From: Athripsodes cinereus
Taxonomy: Eukaryota; Arthropoda; Insecta; Trichoptera; Leptoceridae
Direction: 5' to 3'
Length of the DNA: 64,000 bases
Assembly (NCBI GenBank): GCA_947579605.1
Contig: OX388316.1
Span: 11,783,290 to 11,847,289 of the forward strand
The translations under genes were made by a program, and so were the position numbers. A model generated the notes under the pieces. That model had not been told where the DNA came from, did not search any database, and saw nothing but the letters and a program-made list of their open reading frames with translations. Below, piece by piece: positions 1 through 13,748 of the stretch. Within the stretch, counting starts at the first letter, position 1; the number at the start of each line of letters is the position of its first letter.

Positions 1-349
1 TTCATGAGTGAAGAGTTTGTAAGCAAGCAAAAGTTTTAGTGACATTTTCACACTAAACAGCTAATACCTAATAACAACTATTGCAGTACAAATATATCAT
101 AGAAATGTTTGCAATTTGTTTCACTGTAACGTTTCCTCACTAAATATACCTACCCTTATTAAGGGGTTGGTTTATTTCATAAATATAAATAAATAGTTTT
201 GAAAATAACTTAACACGTCAGTACAAACAACATCTTGAAAAATGTTTACGTAATATCCTTCTCAGCCATTAAAAATCAATGTTGAAATTCACGCTAATAT
301 ATTATATGTACATTGGACTCGTTTATTGAGAGTGCACATAACAATCTCG

Positions 350-405
350 ATCTATCTATACCATCACGGTCTCTCCTGCAAGTGAAGTAACCAGCGGAAT
401 CACTA
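350..405 (+). repeat. Dispersed repeat, short head fragments
   Basis: ATACCATCACGGTCTCTCCT and AAGTGAAGTAACCAGCGG match the family head. A similarly short, worn head is at 8990-9025. Confidence 0.5.
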
Positions 406-3400
406 TAAGGACTCAATTTGCATGTTTCATCAAAACACTGTAACTTTTATTTCATGAGGTCTATTTGATAGTCAATTCGACTACTATGAATCAATTTTCT
501 ACTCCTTGTATTAAAAAATCTTTAAATGAAACACATTTTTTGATATTCCGCACTGTTTGAAATGTAAGATACAGAGTAAGTTTTAACAGACAGTCAATGT
601 AATCCATTTACATAACTATATATTATTTGTATTGTGGAATAGAATAATTATATTAATTTAAAACATTTTTATGTACACCATGTCTTTTTCCTAGAAGGAC
701 TTTATAACGTCAGCATTAAGTTATTTAATTGTGATCATCATAATCTTCATACAACGATAATTATATATACGGAAACTTTAATGGAATGGACATAATCGCG
801 GATAATTTCCTACATTAACTGGGGACTATGATACATATTGCTTGGGGAAATACTCACTTCGATACCTCCTTGTAATGGTGGATTATTTAAGGCACTTTTT
901 CCGTGATCGTATAAATTATGTATAAGTAATTATTTAAGTATTTTGTTTTCATAGAATTTTTAGTAATCAGAATAATCTTTGAGGCTTAATCAAAGTAGGG
1001 ACAATTAAGGACGCCACTAATCTTATGAAACAAGGTAGGTATATAAAGTTTAACGATTCACTTACAATTGGTTTCACTACATTTAAGATTATCTAGGATG
1101 TGTTTGCATTTTTATATCGGTACCATCTTTGGGAAAACCAGCGGTCGCAACACTTAATTTTCAGGATATCAAATACTCAGGAAAAATTAAATTCAAAAAT
1201 TAAAAAAATCAGGGAATGTAACAGCAAAAGCGACTGATAATAATGTATGAAAATCTTCGCATTAAAACTCAAAATTAAATACCTATTAGTTTCAATTTTG
1301 TATCCACATCTACAGAAAAACAATATCTGATTTTTTTATCTTATAAACTTCAATAAAAATCTATCTCTGACAGTATCTATTACAGAACTACGATTCTTGT
1401 GGTTTTATTTCTTTAACAGCAAAATATTTGTAAACTTGTACGAGAATAGTGCTTACTCACCTACTAATGCTACAAGACAGTGGATATAATATGGTGTCTG
1501 CTGACACTATAAGTTAGGATCATGCCTTATAGATGACCGCTAGAGATAACTTGAGGAATGTCCAATGATCTGTATGTACTTGTAGTAGGTACCTACCTAC
1601 ATATTAGTACATAGAAGAAGAAGCAGCAAAATTTCCCATACTTGTTTAAATAAAATGGAACCTCGCTGTTAGTTTTATTATTATTATAAGAATTGACTTG
1701 AATAATAGAAGAGGACAAAGGTAAAGTACTGATCGAATCAAAGTTCAATCTTATACTATCTTCGATTCATTGATCACGTGTGGAATACAGATAACAATTG
1801 AATGATATGAAACATATTGAAATACGAATAAAAAATGTGAGATTATTTTTGCCATATCTTTAAAAATCACAGCAATGATGTAAAATTAACGCTTCAAATT
1901 TTCATATGAGACAAAAATAGAAACATAAAAAGAGAGCGTCACCTTATTTGGTGGTTTTACAGAAAGAATTTGAATCTTCAATCCTTTCTTTTTTAAGTTT
2001 TGCTTTGCTTAATTGAGCTACCAGCGACATACTGTTATTGGGGCTTAGAAAAGGGATTTTTTGAAGCTTTTGGTATGGTGCTCAGTCAATTTACATAAAT
2101 TTAACCTCTGTATCTTAATTTAAATGATTATTATTTGTTAATGCTTAAATTTTGCTACGATATTTGCATCTTTAGATATTAAATGAAGACTATTTATAGG
2201 TTGGTTTATTTAACAGATCGATTGATATTGAATCCGATAATCAAATAGGCTTTTACCCATATTTTTACTGAGTGTAGTTTTCATTCTACAACGCACATGA
2301 TTTTTGCAAAAGAAATATCAAAATTATTGATAATAAAATATTAATTTAACACTCAAATTCTTTTACGATTCTAGTAAATTTAACAAAAATTTAGCATAGA
2401 AAATCAATAAGAAAATTAACTTTTATGATAATGATCAAGTTTACAAATAACAATTTATCATACCTAAAACATCTGAGTACTTATTGAAATTGTAGATAAA
2501 TAACATTTCAAACTTTATAAAAATTAATAACACGGGAATTGCGAGAAATCAGATAATAGGACGATGACGCTATATTTACATGCTTCGTCACGTTCCTTAA
2601 GGTATCAAAGTAATAATATCAGATGCTATCTTTTGAAGTACGATGTATTTATGATATTTAGATTTCTGTAGTGTGAATAATAGTCAACTATCGAAGTATC
2701 GAATTCGCCTAACCGAATCGGGATGAAAACGTATTTAAAGATTCTGTTCGGTCTTGAATTAAAATAAAATTTAATTAAAAAGGAAACATATTATTTTGAC
2801 ATGGATTTCATATCATATATTAGCCGAGATCGAACGTATTAATTGATTTGTCGATATTTATGTTAAAGTCAGAAAAATTGGCCAGACAAAATCTTTATTA
2901 AGAAAATTCGAAGGCTATCAGAACTTTGCGAATGACCTTAATTTGATTTTTTTTTTAATAAACAAGGAGAAATTTCAAATTGCTCTTGCGAATGGTCCTG
3001 TGTCAATAATTCAATAGTCCATATTTCGTTCGTTCGACCTTTGTGCGTATCTTTTTTCCTCCAGTTTGATCATTGAGAATTTTTTAACGGTCATGCAATT
3101 TGACGTAGTATTTATTCCGTTTCGGTAAAAAAAACTTTTCGGTCTACACTAGTGAACACATTATGTGTGTTTTAAAGTTTCACGTCTTCAGTGCAAAGGT
3201 AAAATCATGCATCAGACAGGTATTTACTTACTCTTCAAAAGATTATTGTAAAATTCTTGGAATCACAAGGCAATAAAACTTTTTATTTTGAGTAATCTGC
3301 ATCTTATCAAGATGTTGTTTTTTTTTTCATAAAGTCCGTCGGAATGTCTTGTAAATATTATATGCATGGACATTAATTTTTAATTACATTTTTATTTGTT

Positions 3401-4812
3401 TGAGGTTATTAACACAGTGAAATAAATCAAATTTATAATAAAAAAAATGCAAAGAACCATCCTTTTCAAAAATTTGTTGACAATCAGAAATCATGAGCGA
3501 TAACATATTTTAATTAGTTACCTAATATTATTTTAGTCTTTTTTCAGTATACGTCACATATAATGGCATTCTGGTCTGATTCAGTATAGTGTTAACTTAA
3601 TTTTTGGTACGCATAAAAATGTCATTGAGTATAGGTATCTAGTATCGATGCACTGTATTTATTCAGTTTAAAGAATTTTTCTCTCTCTCTCTCTTTTTCT
3701 GGCATTGCACCCCATAGTTGAGTGATGCTGCGTTTAAAGAATTTCATAGTGGATAAAATTATCAAAAATACACTTTTTTTCACATAATTTTTCGAGAAAT
3801 AAATTTAAAATTACAATATTGAAAAAAAAAGTCAAAAGACGTTTCTCTTAAAGTAGCAAATATCGTAGTAGGTAAAAACGTGTTATAGGAATCAATAATA
3901 CGAACTGGAAGTCTGTCTATAAGTGTCAATAAAAGTTAAGACCATTCATTAAACGAATCATCATTAATGATCGAATGGGTTTTGTATGGGTGAGGTGTAT
4001 CATACGAAACCCACGAAAACAAGAAAACAATGTATAAAGTACTCCTTTTACCAGGTTATAATAATCATAAAGACAATTTGTATTTGGCGCCGTTTAATGA
4101 TCCGTGACCATCTGAAGGGCGCCATGGCTTTTCTTGAAATGCAGTGTTTTCACACCTCAATATTACCAGCAATCAGTCAATAAAAATTCTGCAAGTACTT
4201 AGGTAAATAGATACATCAATAAAATTATCAATATTTAATAATAATTATATAAATTGCATTGTTAACAAAATCATTACAAACAATACATTATGATCATATG
4301 TTTTCTCGCATACATGGATATGCATTATGATTGGTACCTAGTAGATTCCTACGCAATATTCTTTGGGTCAATACACTATCATCATCATCTCAGTACAGAT
4401 TACCATACACATATATTATTATTATTATTGTATAGTAATAAAATTATTGTGGTACCTACTTGTTGTTCTTGAGACATCACCAACAGTGAGTATTAATAGT
4501 ATAGAGAGAACAGGTACATAACAGAATACCTTTCGTAAACTTGAACTTGATTATCAATGAAACATCAACTGTGTATTAACAATACTGCGTACTAAATCAT
4601 CGCTTGGAAGGTAATTTATTTATTCATACATTTCTACAATATTAATCATTTATTATTAGCTTCAACCCGGCTTCGTACTGAACGTAGAAGCCACCACCAT
4701 AAACTGAAATAATTATTAAATAAAGTTTAATAAAATCGGAATAAACCAGCATATTTATGTATACTGTTGATATGATTCCTGTAACATCAAAGGGTATGGG
4801 AGGCTATACCCG
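406..4812. other. AT-rich stretch, nothing recognised
   Basis: No coding frame, terminal repeat or RNA motif could be supported. A (CT)n run lies at 3680-3694. The short frames at 3986-4183 and 4290-4472 look random. Confidence 0.6.
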
Positions 4813-4815
4813 TTA

Positions 4816-4994
4816 GAGCCATTCCTCACGGAGACGCCAAGGCGACGCCGCCGCCGGCTACGTAGCCAAATAATTCATATCGAAATGTATTGTGACTAAA
4901 TCACGTGGCTACGGATTGGCCACGTCGCCAATCATAGAATTATTTGGCTACGTAACCGGCGACGTCGCCATGACGTCACGATGAGGGATGGCAC
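4816..4994. mobile_element. MITE with 3-bp TTA duplication
   Basis: TTA flanks both ends (4813-4815 and 4995-4997). The ends form imperfect inverted repeats of about 60 bp, starting GCCATTCCTCA on the left and GCCATCCCTCA read inward from the right, and extending to GGCTACGTAGCCAAATAATT. The inner parts are GC-rich in an AT-rich region. A TTA duplication fits PIF/Harbinger, but the ends do not resemble the 45.9-kb element. No coding capacity. Confidence 0.72.
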
Positions 4995-5734
4995 TTAATA
5001 CTAAAATGATTTAAAATATGAAAAAAAGGACATTTTCCACATTATCTGCAATATAATTTTTAATATTATAAGCGATTTAGTCGTCTTCTGAATATTGCAT
5101 TGTATAACTGATATTTCTATGATACTCTGTATTAATTCGAAATATTGTAATCAACATAGAGTGAAGAAAAAAATAAATGAATGTTAAAATATAGTTATTT
5201 TTATCATGCAACACTCTTCTACTTTTTGCCAGCTTTCAAACACATCATCAGAAAGGTGTATTTTATAAATATATGTTTTCCATTCAAGATTTTATCATCA
5301 AGGTAGTAAGGTACATCAACTAGGAACCGGCGATCGATTATTTGAACTTTTGCAATTTATTAGGTATGTAAGGATCTATAAACGGGTTCACTAGGTGCAA
5401 TTTTTTACAGAAGGCTTTGCATGGTTTCCTTCTTACTTGTCTAGTAAATGTGTCAGCTGTATATATCAGAAATGCGAACATACTAATGTATACATGATTG
5501 TGAACGGACAAAAATATTTATGCGGGAATCATTATTTTAATGCAACGATTCGGCAATTAATATATCTATCTTATCATATTAATGAAGAAGACATTAATGT
5601 GTTTATGTTTTACTCGCGGCAATATATTTATTAAACAAGTATAGTGAAATGTTATTTCTTGTATGTTTATCATTTTTGTTGAAATGTGTTTTCACATTAT
5701 CTTAGTATCAATTTTTTATTGCATATTTTCATCG

Positions 5735-5822
5735 GCAGAAAGATAATGCCTTTAGCATTGGCCCCGCCTTCATTCAAATGCCTGTTTTTATCCATTAATA
5801 AAGTGTTAACACATTAATTTCT
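5735..5822 (+). repeat. Possible retroelement 3'-end remnant
   Basis: TTTAGCATTGGCCCCGCC is followed after about 40 bp by CATTAATAAAGTGTTAAC. A GC hairpin word and then an AATAAAG box is the layout of many insect non-LTR 3' ends. Too short to classify. Confidence 0.35.
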
Positions 5823-6139
5823 TTTGTTTTTATTATTTGAATATACTGTATATTTATTTAAATTAATAATAGGTAATCATTTCACAAAAGGTGTTGTGGT
5901 CTAGTTCAAAGAAATTTACGAGATATATTCTATCCAACAGTCTTTAAAAAAAATCGAACGGATTTTCTAAAGATTATTTATTTTATAATTATTCATCATT
6001 TTTGATACTTTACAAAGAGTTTTGTAATATGTATGTTATTTTTTATTACCAACACCTCAAGCCTTGCTTCAGCCACTGGTAATAAAAAAGCTTGAAAAAA
6101 ATAATCTTTTTCTATACTATACACCTATACTAACTCACT

Positions 6140-6200
6140 TCATTTGCCATAAGGGAGGTAGCCAGTAGACTAACAGCGTGTAATAAACATGGATAAAGCG
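6140..6200 (+). repeat. Dispersed repeat, 5' part
   Basis: GGGAGGTAGCCAGTAGAC and GTGTAATAAACATGG match the head of the family in plus orientation, facing the minus-strand copy at 6475-6785. The short frame over it is accidental. Confidence 0.5.
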
Positions 6201-6474
6201 AGCGCCCTTGAGGTGGATTTTTTTCACAAAACGGCGCTTTATAAATCATCCAAATAATAATAATGGATGTTGCATTCTTCGTGGCAATTAAAATTAAGAA
6301 ATTCGAACGACAAAAGCTGCTAAAAGTTGTAGGTGTGTTACTGTGGTAGATTGTATTTGGGCTTATAACAACGATGGGTTGTGAACCAGATAGAAACATC
6401 TTAAAACAAAAGATTGGGAGCTACTTTATTTATCTATGAAGGTATTCTTGACATAAATATCAATCGTTTTGTGG

Positions 6475-6785
6475 ACCCGTGAAACACCCGGCAAATAATT
6501 GGTCTCCCACTCTTTCCTCAAGCTTTTGAATGAACTGTAAAAGGTAGGTACCTACATATAATTAATGTTTCATCTTAAATTCTTTGATGAGGTTTGCCAC
6601 CTGTCCTAAATGTCATAATTTTTTGCGAGTACAGAGAGGACATCATACCTACATCTTGCATGTTTATAACACTTGAGATAGATGCTCCGTTAAATGGCGC
6701 CGAATAAATCATTCGACATACATAGGTACATACATTACATGCAGCTGGTCTACTGGCTATCCCACTTGTGGGATATAACATGATG
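6475..6785 (-). repeat. Dispersed repeat, nearly full minus-strand copy
   Basis: Reading from 6785 leftward: ATATCCCACAAGTGGGATAG, CCAGTAGACCAGCTGCATGT, AACATGCAAGATGT, GTGGCAAACCTCATCAAAG and, at the end, AGTGGGAGACCAATT. Same order as the 37.75-kb copy. It includes an insertion carrying ATGGCGCCGAATAAATC. Confidence 0.72.
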
Positions 6786-7099
6786 GTTTAATAGAAAATA
6801 ATTTATTGGTTAGAAATAAATTAACATTATAATCAGCTTATATCAGATCTGAGCAATGTCGTATTATCTGGGAGATTTATTTGAATTATAGAACTAAGAA
6901 TGTGTTGAAATGTTGTGGGTCCCACACGCAAAAAAATCTAACAATAAAAAATTCCTTTCATTATTTCGACGCTATACTAACAATCACAAGACAAATTCAT
7001 TATTTTTTCCAAGAAATTGCTTTATTTTAATCCGATTAAATACACCTACTGGAAAAAGACTCAAATAAAATAGTATGATATGATAATTTATATCCATCA

Positions 7100-7290
7100 A
7101 CTTAAAAAAGGAGTTTTATTCGAGGAGTCCTTAGCAAAAATTGGTCTGCTGCTCTTTCCTTTAAGTTTTTGAAAGACCTGTAAAAGGCAGGTGTTTGTCA
7201 CATATTAGAAACTGAACATCTTTAATTCAGCGATGAGGTATGAAACCCATTTAGAATCATAGTATCGGCCTTTGTGAAGTGCATTTAATA
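7100..7290 (-). repeat. Dispersed repeat, 3' part
   Basis: Inverse matches to the family tail: TTGGTCTGCTGCTCTTTCC, ACCTGTAAAAGGCAGGTGTT and GCGATGAGGTATGAAACCC. Confidence 0.6.
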
Positions 7291-7359
7291 TTAACTAGTG
7301 CATTTTTTTATTCATATAGTAAACTATGAAATTTAGTTTCCTTGACTGCAGATTTTGTA

Positions 7360-7610
7360 AAAAAACTAATCAGACATTTCGATTGAAGAAACATAGTACA
7401 CAATGTAACATATTACAAAACCTAATCGGAAGGTGTCTCAAGGCTTACAATTTGGCTTTAGGCTGGCTTAAGTGATCACTTTCGGTGTCTATGGACAACG
7501 TTCACCAATTCCGCCATTCTCACTGTCACGATGTAAGGTCCACCAATCATGAAATATTCAATGTAAGCTTTAGAAACAACCATCTTTTGGGGATTCAATA
7601 TTACAAATCT
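7360..7610. repeat. Single-arm copy of the 14.5-kb fold-back family
   Basis: It shares CTTAAGTGATCACTTTCGGT, GACAACGTTCACCAATTC, CACTGTCACGATGTAAGGTC and AGAAACAACCATCTTTT with the left arm and loop of 14479-14728, and then diverges. It lacks the right arm, so it is either the ancestral unit or a deletion derivative. Confidence 0.8.
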
Positions 7611-8412
7611 CGAATGAATCAAGATTTTTTGTCTTAATGGTGCCGGAAGAAGTAAGTTCAATACTAAGTGGACTGTTATTTTAACCAGTCAGCAACAAAG
7701 GCTTAGAGTGTTAAAAAACCAGTATTAGTAAATATTCTTAACATTTGCGGAGTTTGTATTCAACACTTTATTATTTGTCGAACTAAAATTCATAACATAT
7801 CCCTAATTAAAAAAATGGAAAAATATGTAACACCAATAATATTAAGTCATGGAGTGAGCAAAATACTATAACATTTTAATGTTTTATAATATGGACAAAG
7901 AAAAGGCTTGCTTCATATACAAACGTATTTTAACGAACAAGAGATTTATTGGCTATTATAGTCTACCCGAATGATCGTTGGTATAAAATGATTTCATTTG
8001 ACAAATCATACATTATTTTTGGGATTAAAACAAATACAGTCTATGAGTAAGACCCATCACAGTACTTACTAAAAAAGTACAAATAAATACTTACTTGGTT
8101 AATATGAGAGAAGAAATTATTTAAGTACCTAAATGTCACTTATCATAGTTGGTACATAACGCATATAGAGTACGTACACCAACGCACAAGTTTCATTTAC
8201 ATCATTGTGTTAAGCATTCCTATAAATGGATTTATGTTTATTTGATTGATACATCATGTGGCCAACAATATTAATAAAATGTAGTTTCATATAAATCAGC
8301 TAGCAGTAGAAAGGCATATATACCTACATTCTTTGTATTGTATTTCTCAATATAATTACGTGGATGTATTGAATAACTTTAGGTATTTATATAAATGTAC
8401 CTATGAGTATTA

Positions 8413-8495
8413 GCTGTTCCGAGCAGCGCAGGACAGGGACAAGTTCGCCGAGGTGATCGCCAACGTTGGGGGGACCCGACAAGGCACTTGAAGAA
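8413..8495 (+). pseudogene. Short LINE C-terminal scrap
   Basis: Translates as AAQDRDKFAEVIANVGGTRQGT and stops. The AQDRDK word followed by a few polar residues and a GAAGAAGATGA-like tail is the usual end of RTE-type LINE proteins. Only about 80 bp remain. Confidence 0.45.
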
Positions 8496-8499
8496 GATG

Positions 8500-11400
8500 A
8501 GTATTTTAACACTTTTTTCTGTTTCATGAATTATTTAGAATAAGATTATATTCGAAACGTAGACTCAAATATTAATATCTTTATTGTATTGTATTTATTT
8601 TCAAAAATTCCTTATGAATCAATAAACAAAATATAGTAATTTAGTTAAACAAGTACTTTATTAAAGTGACTCGAGTTTTGATATGTACCTAATAAATGTC
8701 TTTTTCAAACTTTTTCAAAGAGTTTGAAAAATACATTAAAATAATTGTTAAACTAAATAACCATATTTTTTTCCTTGATTAATAATATCCTATTATGAAA
8801 TTGATATGCAGAGGAATAACTAAGGCAGAAAATAATTAATATCTCGTATTTCTTTCAAAAAATAGTAGGTAGGTATATTATGTAGATATAAAGATAAAAA
8901 TAGGTAACTACATGTGAAATAAATTGGTATCACGTACGGGTGTATTGCTTTTAATTTCAGTGAATTTCAAATCTAACCTCATCTATATCATCACAGCATA
9001 TCACATCACTGGGGTAACCAGTTTGTCAAAGTACTTACAAAAAAATATACAAACATTGTACCTACTTAATATTTAATGCATAAAAAAATGTGAAAAACTA
9101 AAAAACAAAATCCTGATAAAATATGTTTTCAGCACAACCTTTATTTTTGACATACCTATACTTAATTAAAATCAGAAGTAAACGAGTATTGTGATAAAAA
9201 AAAAAAATTATTTCCTATTAAAAATATAATAATATTCAAATTAACATAAAATACAAAATACTCAACCTTGACCACCTATTTCTGTGTTTTGTGTTTTGCA
9301 GTCTAACAGATTATGTGCTAAGAATCAATAAATTACATGTATTATTTAACATTGAGAAGCCTGTATATATAAACCATGAATGTGAACCAAAGACGAGAAA
9401 AATAACACAATATAATAAACCTTGATCTTGGATGAAATATATTTATATTACTAAATAATTTTGACCTCGCGAATTATATGAATGGGAATTATATTTATAG
9501 CAAAAATGTTAATGTAGGTGTAAATATTTTTAAAATCTACTAGTTCACACTTATATAATGTGAACATTTTGAACTCATAATTTTTTTTTGTCTTATAGCA
9601 ACACATTGCGGAAAACACATATTAATAATGAATTCTCAATATTTTTATCATTCATTGATTCACTATCCATTTCATGTTCCTTTCAGACACATAGACTGGA
9701 AACAAACTTTCTTCACTCAAGCTGTGTACCAAATTTCCAAATATTTTTTATGACATTTTTAAGCTTCTGATATCGCATTTGTACTAAAATTATGTGTCAT
9801 GAATTTCATCAATGAAAAATATTAATGTTTTTGGCTAAATGCAAATTAGTTCCCGTATGCAATTTTCCAGATAAAATGGGAAATCGTTAGATTTCTAAAG
9901 AAGAAAGTTTATAGTATTAAAGTGACAATATAAATGTAAATTACTCATTATATACCTTCTACACAAATGTAATGAACATCGCGTATGTTTACAAGAAGAT
10001 TTATATTTCAAAGATTTACATTTGGAATTATTATATTTGTAAACCTGAGATGGTCTTTGACTTTTATGTAATACGTAGATATTACGTAAGTATATCATAT
10101 TATAGGTAGGTATTATATTTTCGTATTTACCAATCGAGTGATCAAAAGCTACTCTTAATGACTAGTTAAACAACTTCAATCATAATAAAAATCATTACTA
10201 AATACTTACATTGATCAGATTCGACTGTTCGGAACTAATCTAATGTCATCGTATATGAATTTAAATCAAGCCAAACAACAAACTTTATTGACAGGGTTCG
10301 CACTTCAAAATATAATACGTTATAGTTTCTTGACATCCATAGTCTGTCTTTTAAAGATCTGTAGAGATTTGGAGATCGATGATTGGTGAGTATACCTTAA
10401 CGTACCTACCTACTATTGCTCATACCCAAGGCCGGACCTAACGACACCTAGACGCCAAACGGGATTCCACTGTTTGAGGAGTTTTATATCATCATTATTT
10501 TGACATGCGTGTGCTTATCTGACGTATCAGATGATCATCATCACAGACCGGTAGCTTAATGATCAGCAGCACCCAGGGTTGGAAACAGGATTATGTCATT
10601 GTTAATGCAGATATACAGAGAATATTAAATGGGACAAAATATCAAATACATATCCGTACGAAAATTAATAAATTCCAAAATAAACATTAATTTTTATAGA
10701 ACACCAAACTTTTGTTAAAATTGCTTATTAGTTTATAGCACCTATATGCAATATAGAAAACATTATGTTCCTAGATTAAATCATGTTTTCAGAATGGACA
10801 ACTTTTCAGTAATGTGTCTTTCTTTAATAGTATACTATTTTTAAGACGACTACAGTAATGCGTTAGGAAGGTGAAAAATTCTAGAATTTAAAATCTCTTT
10901 GATTGAATCCGTCTCGTATCCTAAAATTAACTTTCTTCAAACACACTGACAATTCCAAGATTGATAAATAACAATATTTTTATAAAATAGTATTTTCAAT
11001 TCAACTCTGTTTCTTAAACAAATATTAAAATTATATAGAAGTAACTCGATTAAAATAAGTAATAAGTAGTTAAGTAAGTATACAAACATTGAACCAAATA
11101 GCTGACCACTTTTTAAGATGATGTGATGTGATATGACACTTGTATCGACCGTAGAAATGTAAGAACAACAAATCATTAAGACTTGTATAGGATAGCTTTC
11201 TGGGATATACTTATGTATACGTTCGTGTGTTCAACAAGTTTTTATTTGTTTTATTCCTTATTGTTATTTTGTAGCGAGAGTCAAATCCACACAACTTGAT
11301 GTATATACACAGGTAGGTACTAACCAGTTATAAAAATATATATATTTATTTGTTTTATGTTAATAAACCTACCACTTGTTAAATTCAGTTGGTCGAAGTA

Positions 11401-11700
11401 TTTCTTAATAAAGCAGCAATCAAATATGTAAAGCAGCTGATATCATTAAATGACACAACAAAACACTGGCAAATTTTATAAAAGAACTAAATCAGAGACA
11501 TGGCAATAACAATGGAGAAAACATTTCTATTATAGTATATTATCCTGTTTCATTTTGATTTTTTTATACAGTCCACATTCTCACGTTGCTCCTTCCAAAT
11601 ACTTTTTGATGGCTCCAAATTTATTGCGAGATTGATCATGTATTATAATTATGTTCCTAATTTAACTTGTAAGTATAATTCTCGCAATTTCATATTATGC
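8500..11700. other. AT-rich stretch, nothing recognised
   Basis: Contains a worn dispersed-repeat head (8990-9025) and many TAGGTA words. A slightly GC-richer patch lies at 10430-10580 with no protein signal. Confidence 0.6.
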
Positions 11701-11714
11701 TAATTATTATCTGT

Positions 11715-11756
11715 ACTCTTGAGAATGCCCATTGAAGTGGGCGAAAACGTTAGAGT
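11715..11756 (+). ncRNA. Degenerate hammerhead-like motif, possible PLE remnant
   Basis: ACTC (11715-11718) can pair with GAGT (11753-11756) as stem I. TTGAGAA (11719-11725) sits where CTGANGA belongs. A single T, a 5-bp stem II (GCCCA/TGGGC, 11727-11742), GAAA (11743-11746) and a 2-bp stem III follow. About 30 nt further on is ACAGTGTTTTAATT, resembling the sequence downstream of the hammerhead in the 40-kb PLE. The two core changes (C to T, G to A) would keep the C3-G8 type pair. I infer an old solo PLE end of another family. Confidence 0.4.
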
Positions 11757-11799
11757 TTAAATAAATATAGTGATAATATTACAGTGTTTTAATTATTTA

Positions 11800-13287
11800 A
11801 AAGTTATTAAATATGAATTTTCACAGTGTTGACACAAACACCCTTCAACAATATTATTATCTGTATTTATATTGTGTACCGTTATATATTTTACCAACAA
11901 CATATCACGGAATTGGCATGAAATATAGAATCTATTCTGAGTAAAATTTGGCAAACGATATCCTACTGCATGCCTATTTATTCTACACTACCATTATATC
12001 TGCTAACTTCACATTACACAAAGCCAGAAGAAGTGTTACAAGATAAGACTAATAATGTGTAGGTAATAGAGCGAATAATAATAACAACAACATCTTACAG
12101 AAAGTGTATGCCAAAAGTGCATGTTATTTGATATTATTATAGACTAACTACAAAATAAGTAACATAAAACACTGTTGCTTCGGAGGCTCTGAGCAGACAA
12201 GTTTCATGTTATATTATTAGCAATGTATATGTACATGTACATGTAGAAGTGTAGATAGATTCCTATAAAATATATTATGCATGTTAATGTGTACAGGTAG
12301 ATATATTAACAACAAAATAACAAAGCTTAGAGATGCATATTATATTGCATCGATTGTTGAATGTGAACATTGAAAAAATATGCTACTTCAATAAAAAAAT
12401 ATTTTTTTAATAAAGGTTAAGCACTTAATTCCGAGTGAGTCTATTTTACTCGATCGTAGATAAAAAGTATTCGATTTTAAAAAAGAGGATAGATAGAACT
12501 CATAGAGAGGCAGTAGGTAAAAGTAGCCCTACTTTTTCCAACCCTCGTATTGAAAAATTATAATTTCTTCTATGTAAAGTAAAATAATTATTAGGTACAT
12601 TAAAAAAAAGTAATTCTTGACATCTTACTCTGATCTGGTCAACAAATTACAGTGTTAAATTTTGAAATTATTCAATTAAAAAAAAATCACAAATTTGTAA
12701 TATACCTAGCTGATAATAATAATAATATTCTATATAGCGTGTTTTAATTTACATAATCCAATAATAGACAAAATGATGATGTTTTTACGGCCAGTGTTGT
12801 ACATCATTATAATAAAGCTAGAGTAGTAGAAGACTAGTTGTTGTTCTCTCTTTGTTCCAAGTCAGGAAGCTCCGCGAACAGTAGAATAATGATCCAATTA
12901 AAAATTTGAATTTAATTAAGAGATGAAAATATTATTATTTTGCCTTATCTCATACGGCGATCACTGCATGTATTATAATAATTCTAGAAATGACACATAT
13001 ACATACATTATATTATACTCGTTTATCCATTTTGCTTGTATCATTATTATAATAGATTTTAAAGACACCTAAACAGCTTAATTAAAAGGAATATTTAGGA
13101 ATTAAATACAACGCAATAATCATAATATCCTTCTTCAATTGATACGCTAAAAAAATCTTCAAAATGTTGTTCTTATTTTGAACTGTATCCTTTGGAATCG
13201 AATTTGCTGACATTTTATTGGAAACAAATTACCATTTATTTCACTTTGCTTATGTTTTCGGCATTCACAATATAACAATTTCTAGAC
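11800..13287. other. AT-rich stretch, nothing recognised
   Basis: Short (TAA)n runs near 12715 and a short alternating TGTACA palindrome near 12230. No gene was found. Confidence 0.6.
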
Positions 13288-13492
13288 ATGATATGATTTT
13301 TTAGATTATTATGTAATTATTGTTATTTTTTGAGCTTTTTATTTGCTACCGCGGTTTCGGTGGAGCGTCCACCATTAACGAGCGTTAATCTAAAACAATG
13401 TTTAATGGTGGACGCTCCACCGAAACCGCGGTAGCAAATAAAAAGCTCAAAAAATAACAATAATTACATAATAATCTAAAAAATCATATCAT
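13288..13492. repeat. Perfect long hairpin, 90-bp arms
   Basis: Positions 13288-13377 and 13403-13492 are exact reverse complements, with a 25-bp loop. The outer stem is AT-rich; the inner stem contains GCTACCGCGGTTTCGGTG and ends CACCATT. No terminal-repeat class or clear target duplication is visible. The inner stem resembles that of the hairpin at 30337-30602. It could be transcribed into a long double-stranded RNA precursor. Confidence 0.93.
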
Positions 13493-13565
13493 ACCATTTA
13501 TTTGTTTAATTATTTTTATATTTATTCAATTGTTTTGTCATTTTTCTTTCTAGATATATTTGATT

Positions 13566-13748
13566 TCGTCGGTAGCCTGGAGGTAGATTCTCGGCCTCGT
13601 GAATAAAGGGTCCATGTTTCGATCCCAGGTGCCGGCAAACTCCCCTTTCACGACACAAGCTTTTAGCTTAGTGTGAAAAGTGTATAAGGTTGTATTTTGG
13701 GCTTATAGCAAAAACCCAGATATATCTTTTAAAAAAAAAAAAAAAAAA
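13566..13748 (+). mobile_element. tRNA-derived SINE with poly-A tail
   Basis: The head has an A-box-like TAGCCTGGAGGTAG and a B-box-like GTTTCGATCCCAGG at tRNA spacing. The body includes GGGCTTATAGCAAAAACCC and a run of A's ends it (13732-13748). Relative of the SINE at 18867-19033. It has no protein-coding capacity; RNA polymerase III transcription is inferred from the boxes. Confidence 0.7.

Noticed and set aside
5395..5634. 79-aa plus frame with several cysteines (CVSC, CEH, CGNH)
   Set aside because: The cysteine spacing fits no zinc-finger family I recognise, and there is no splice site or homologous neighbour.
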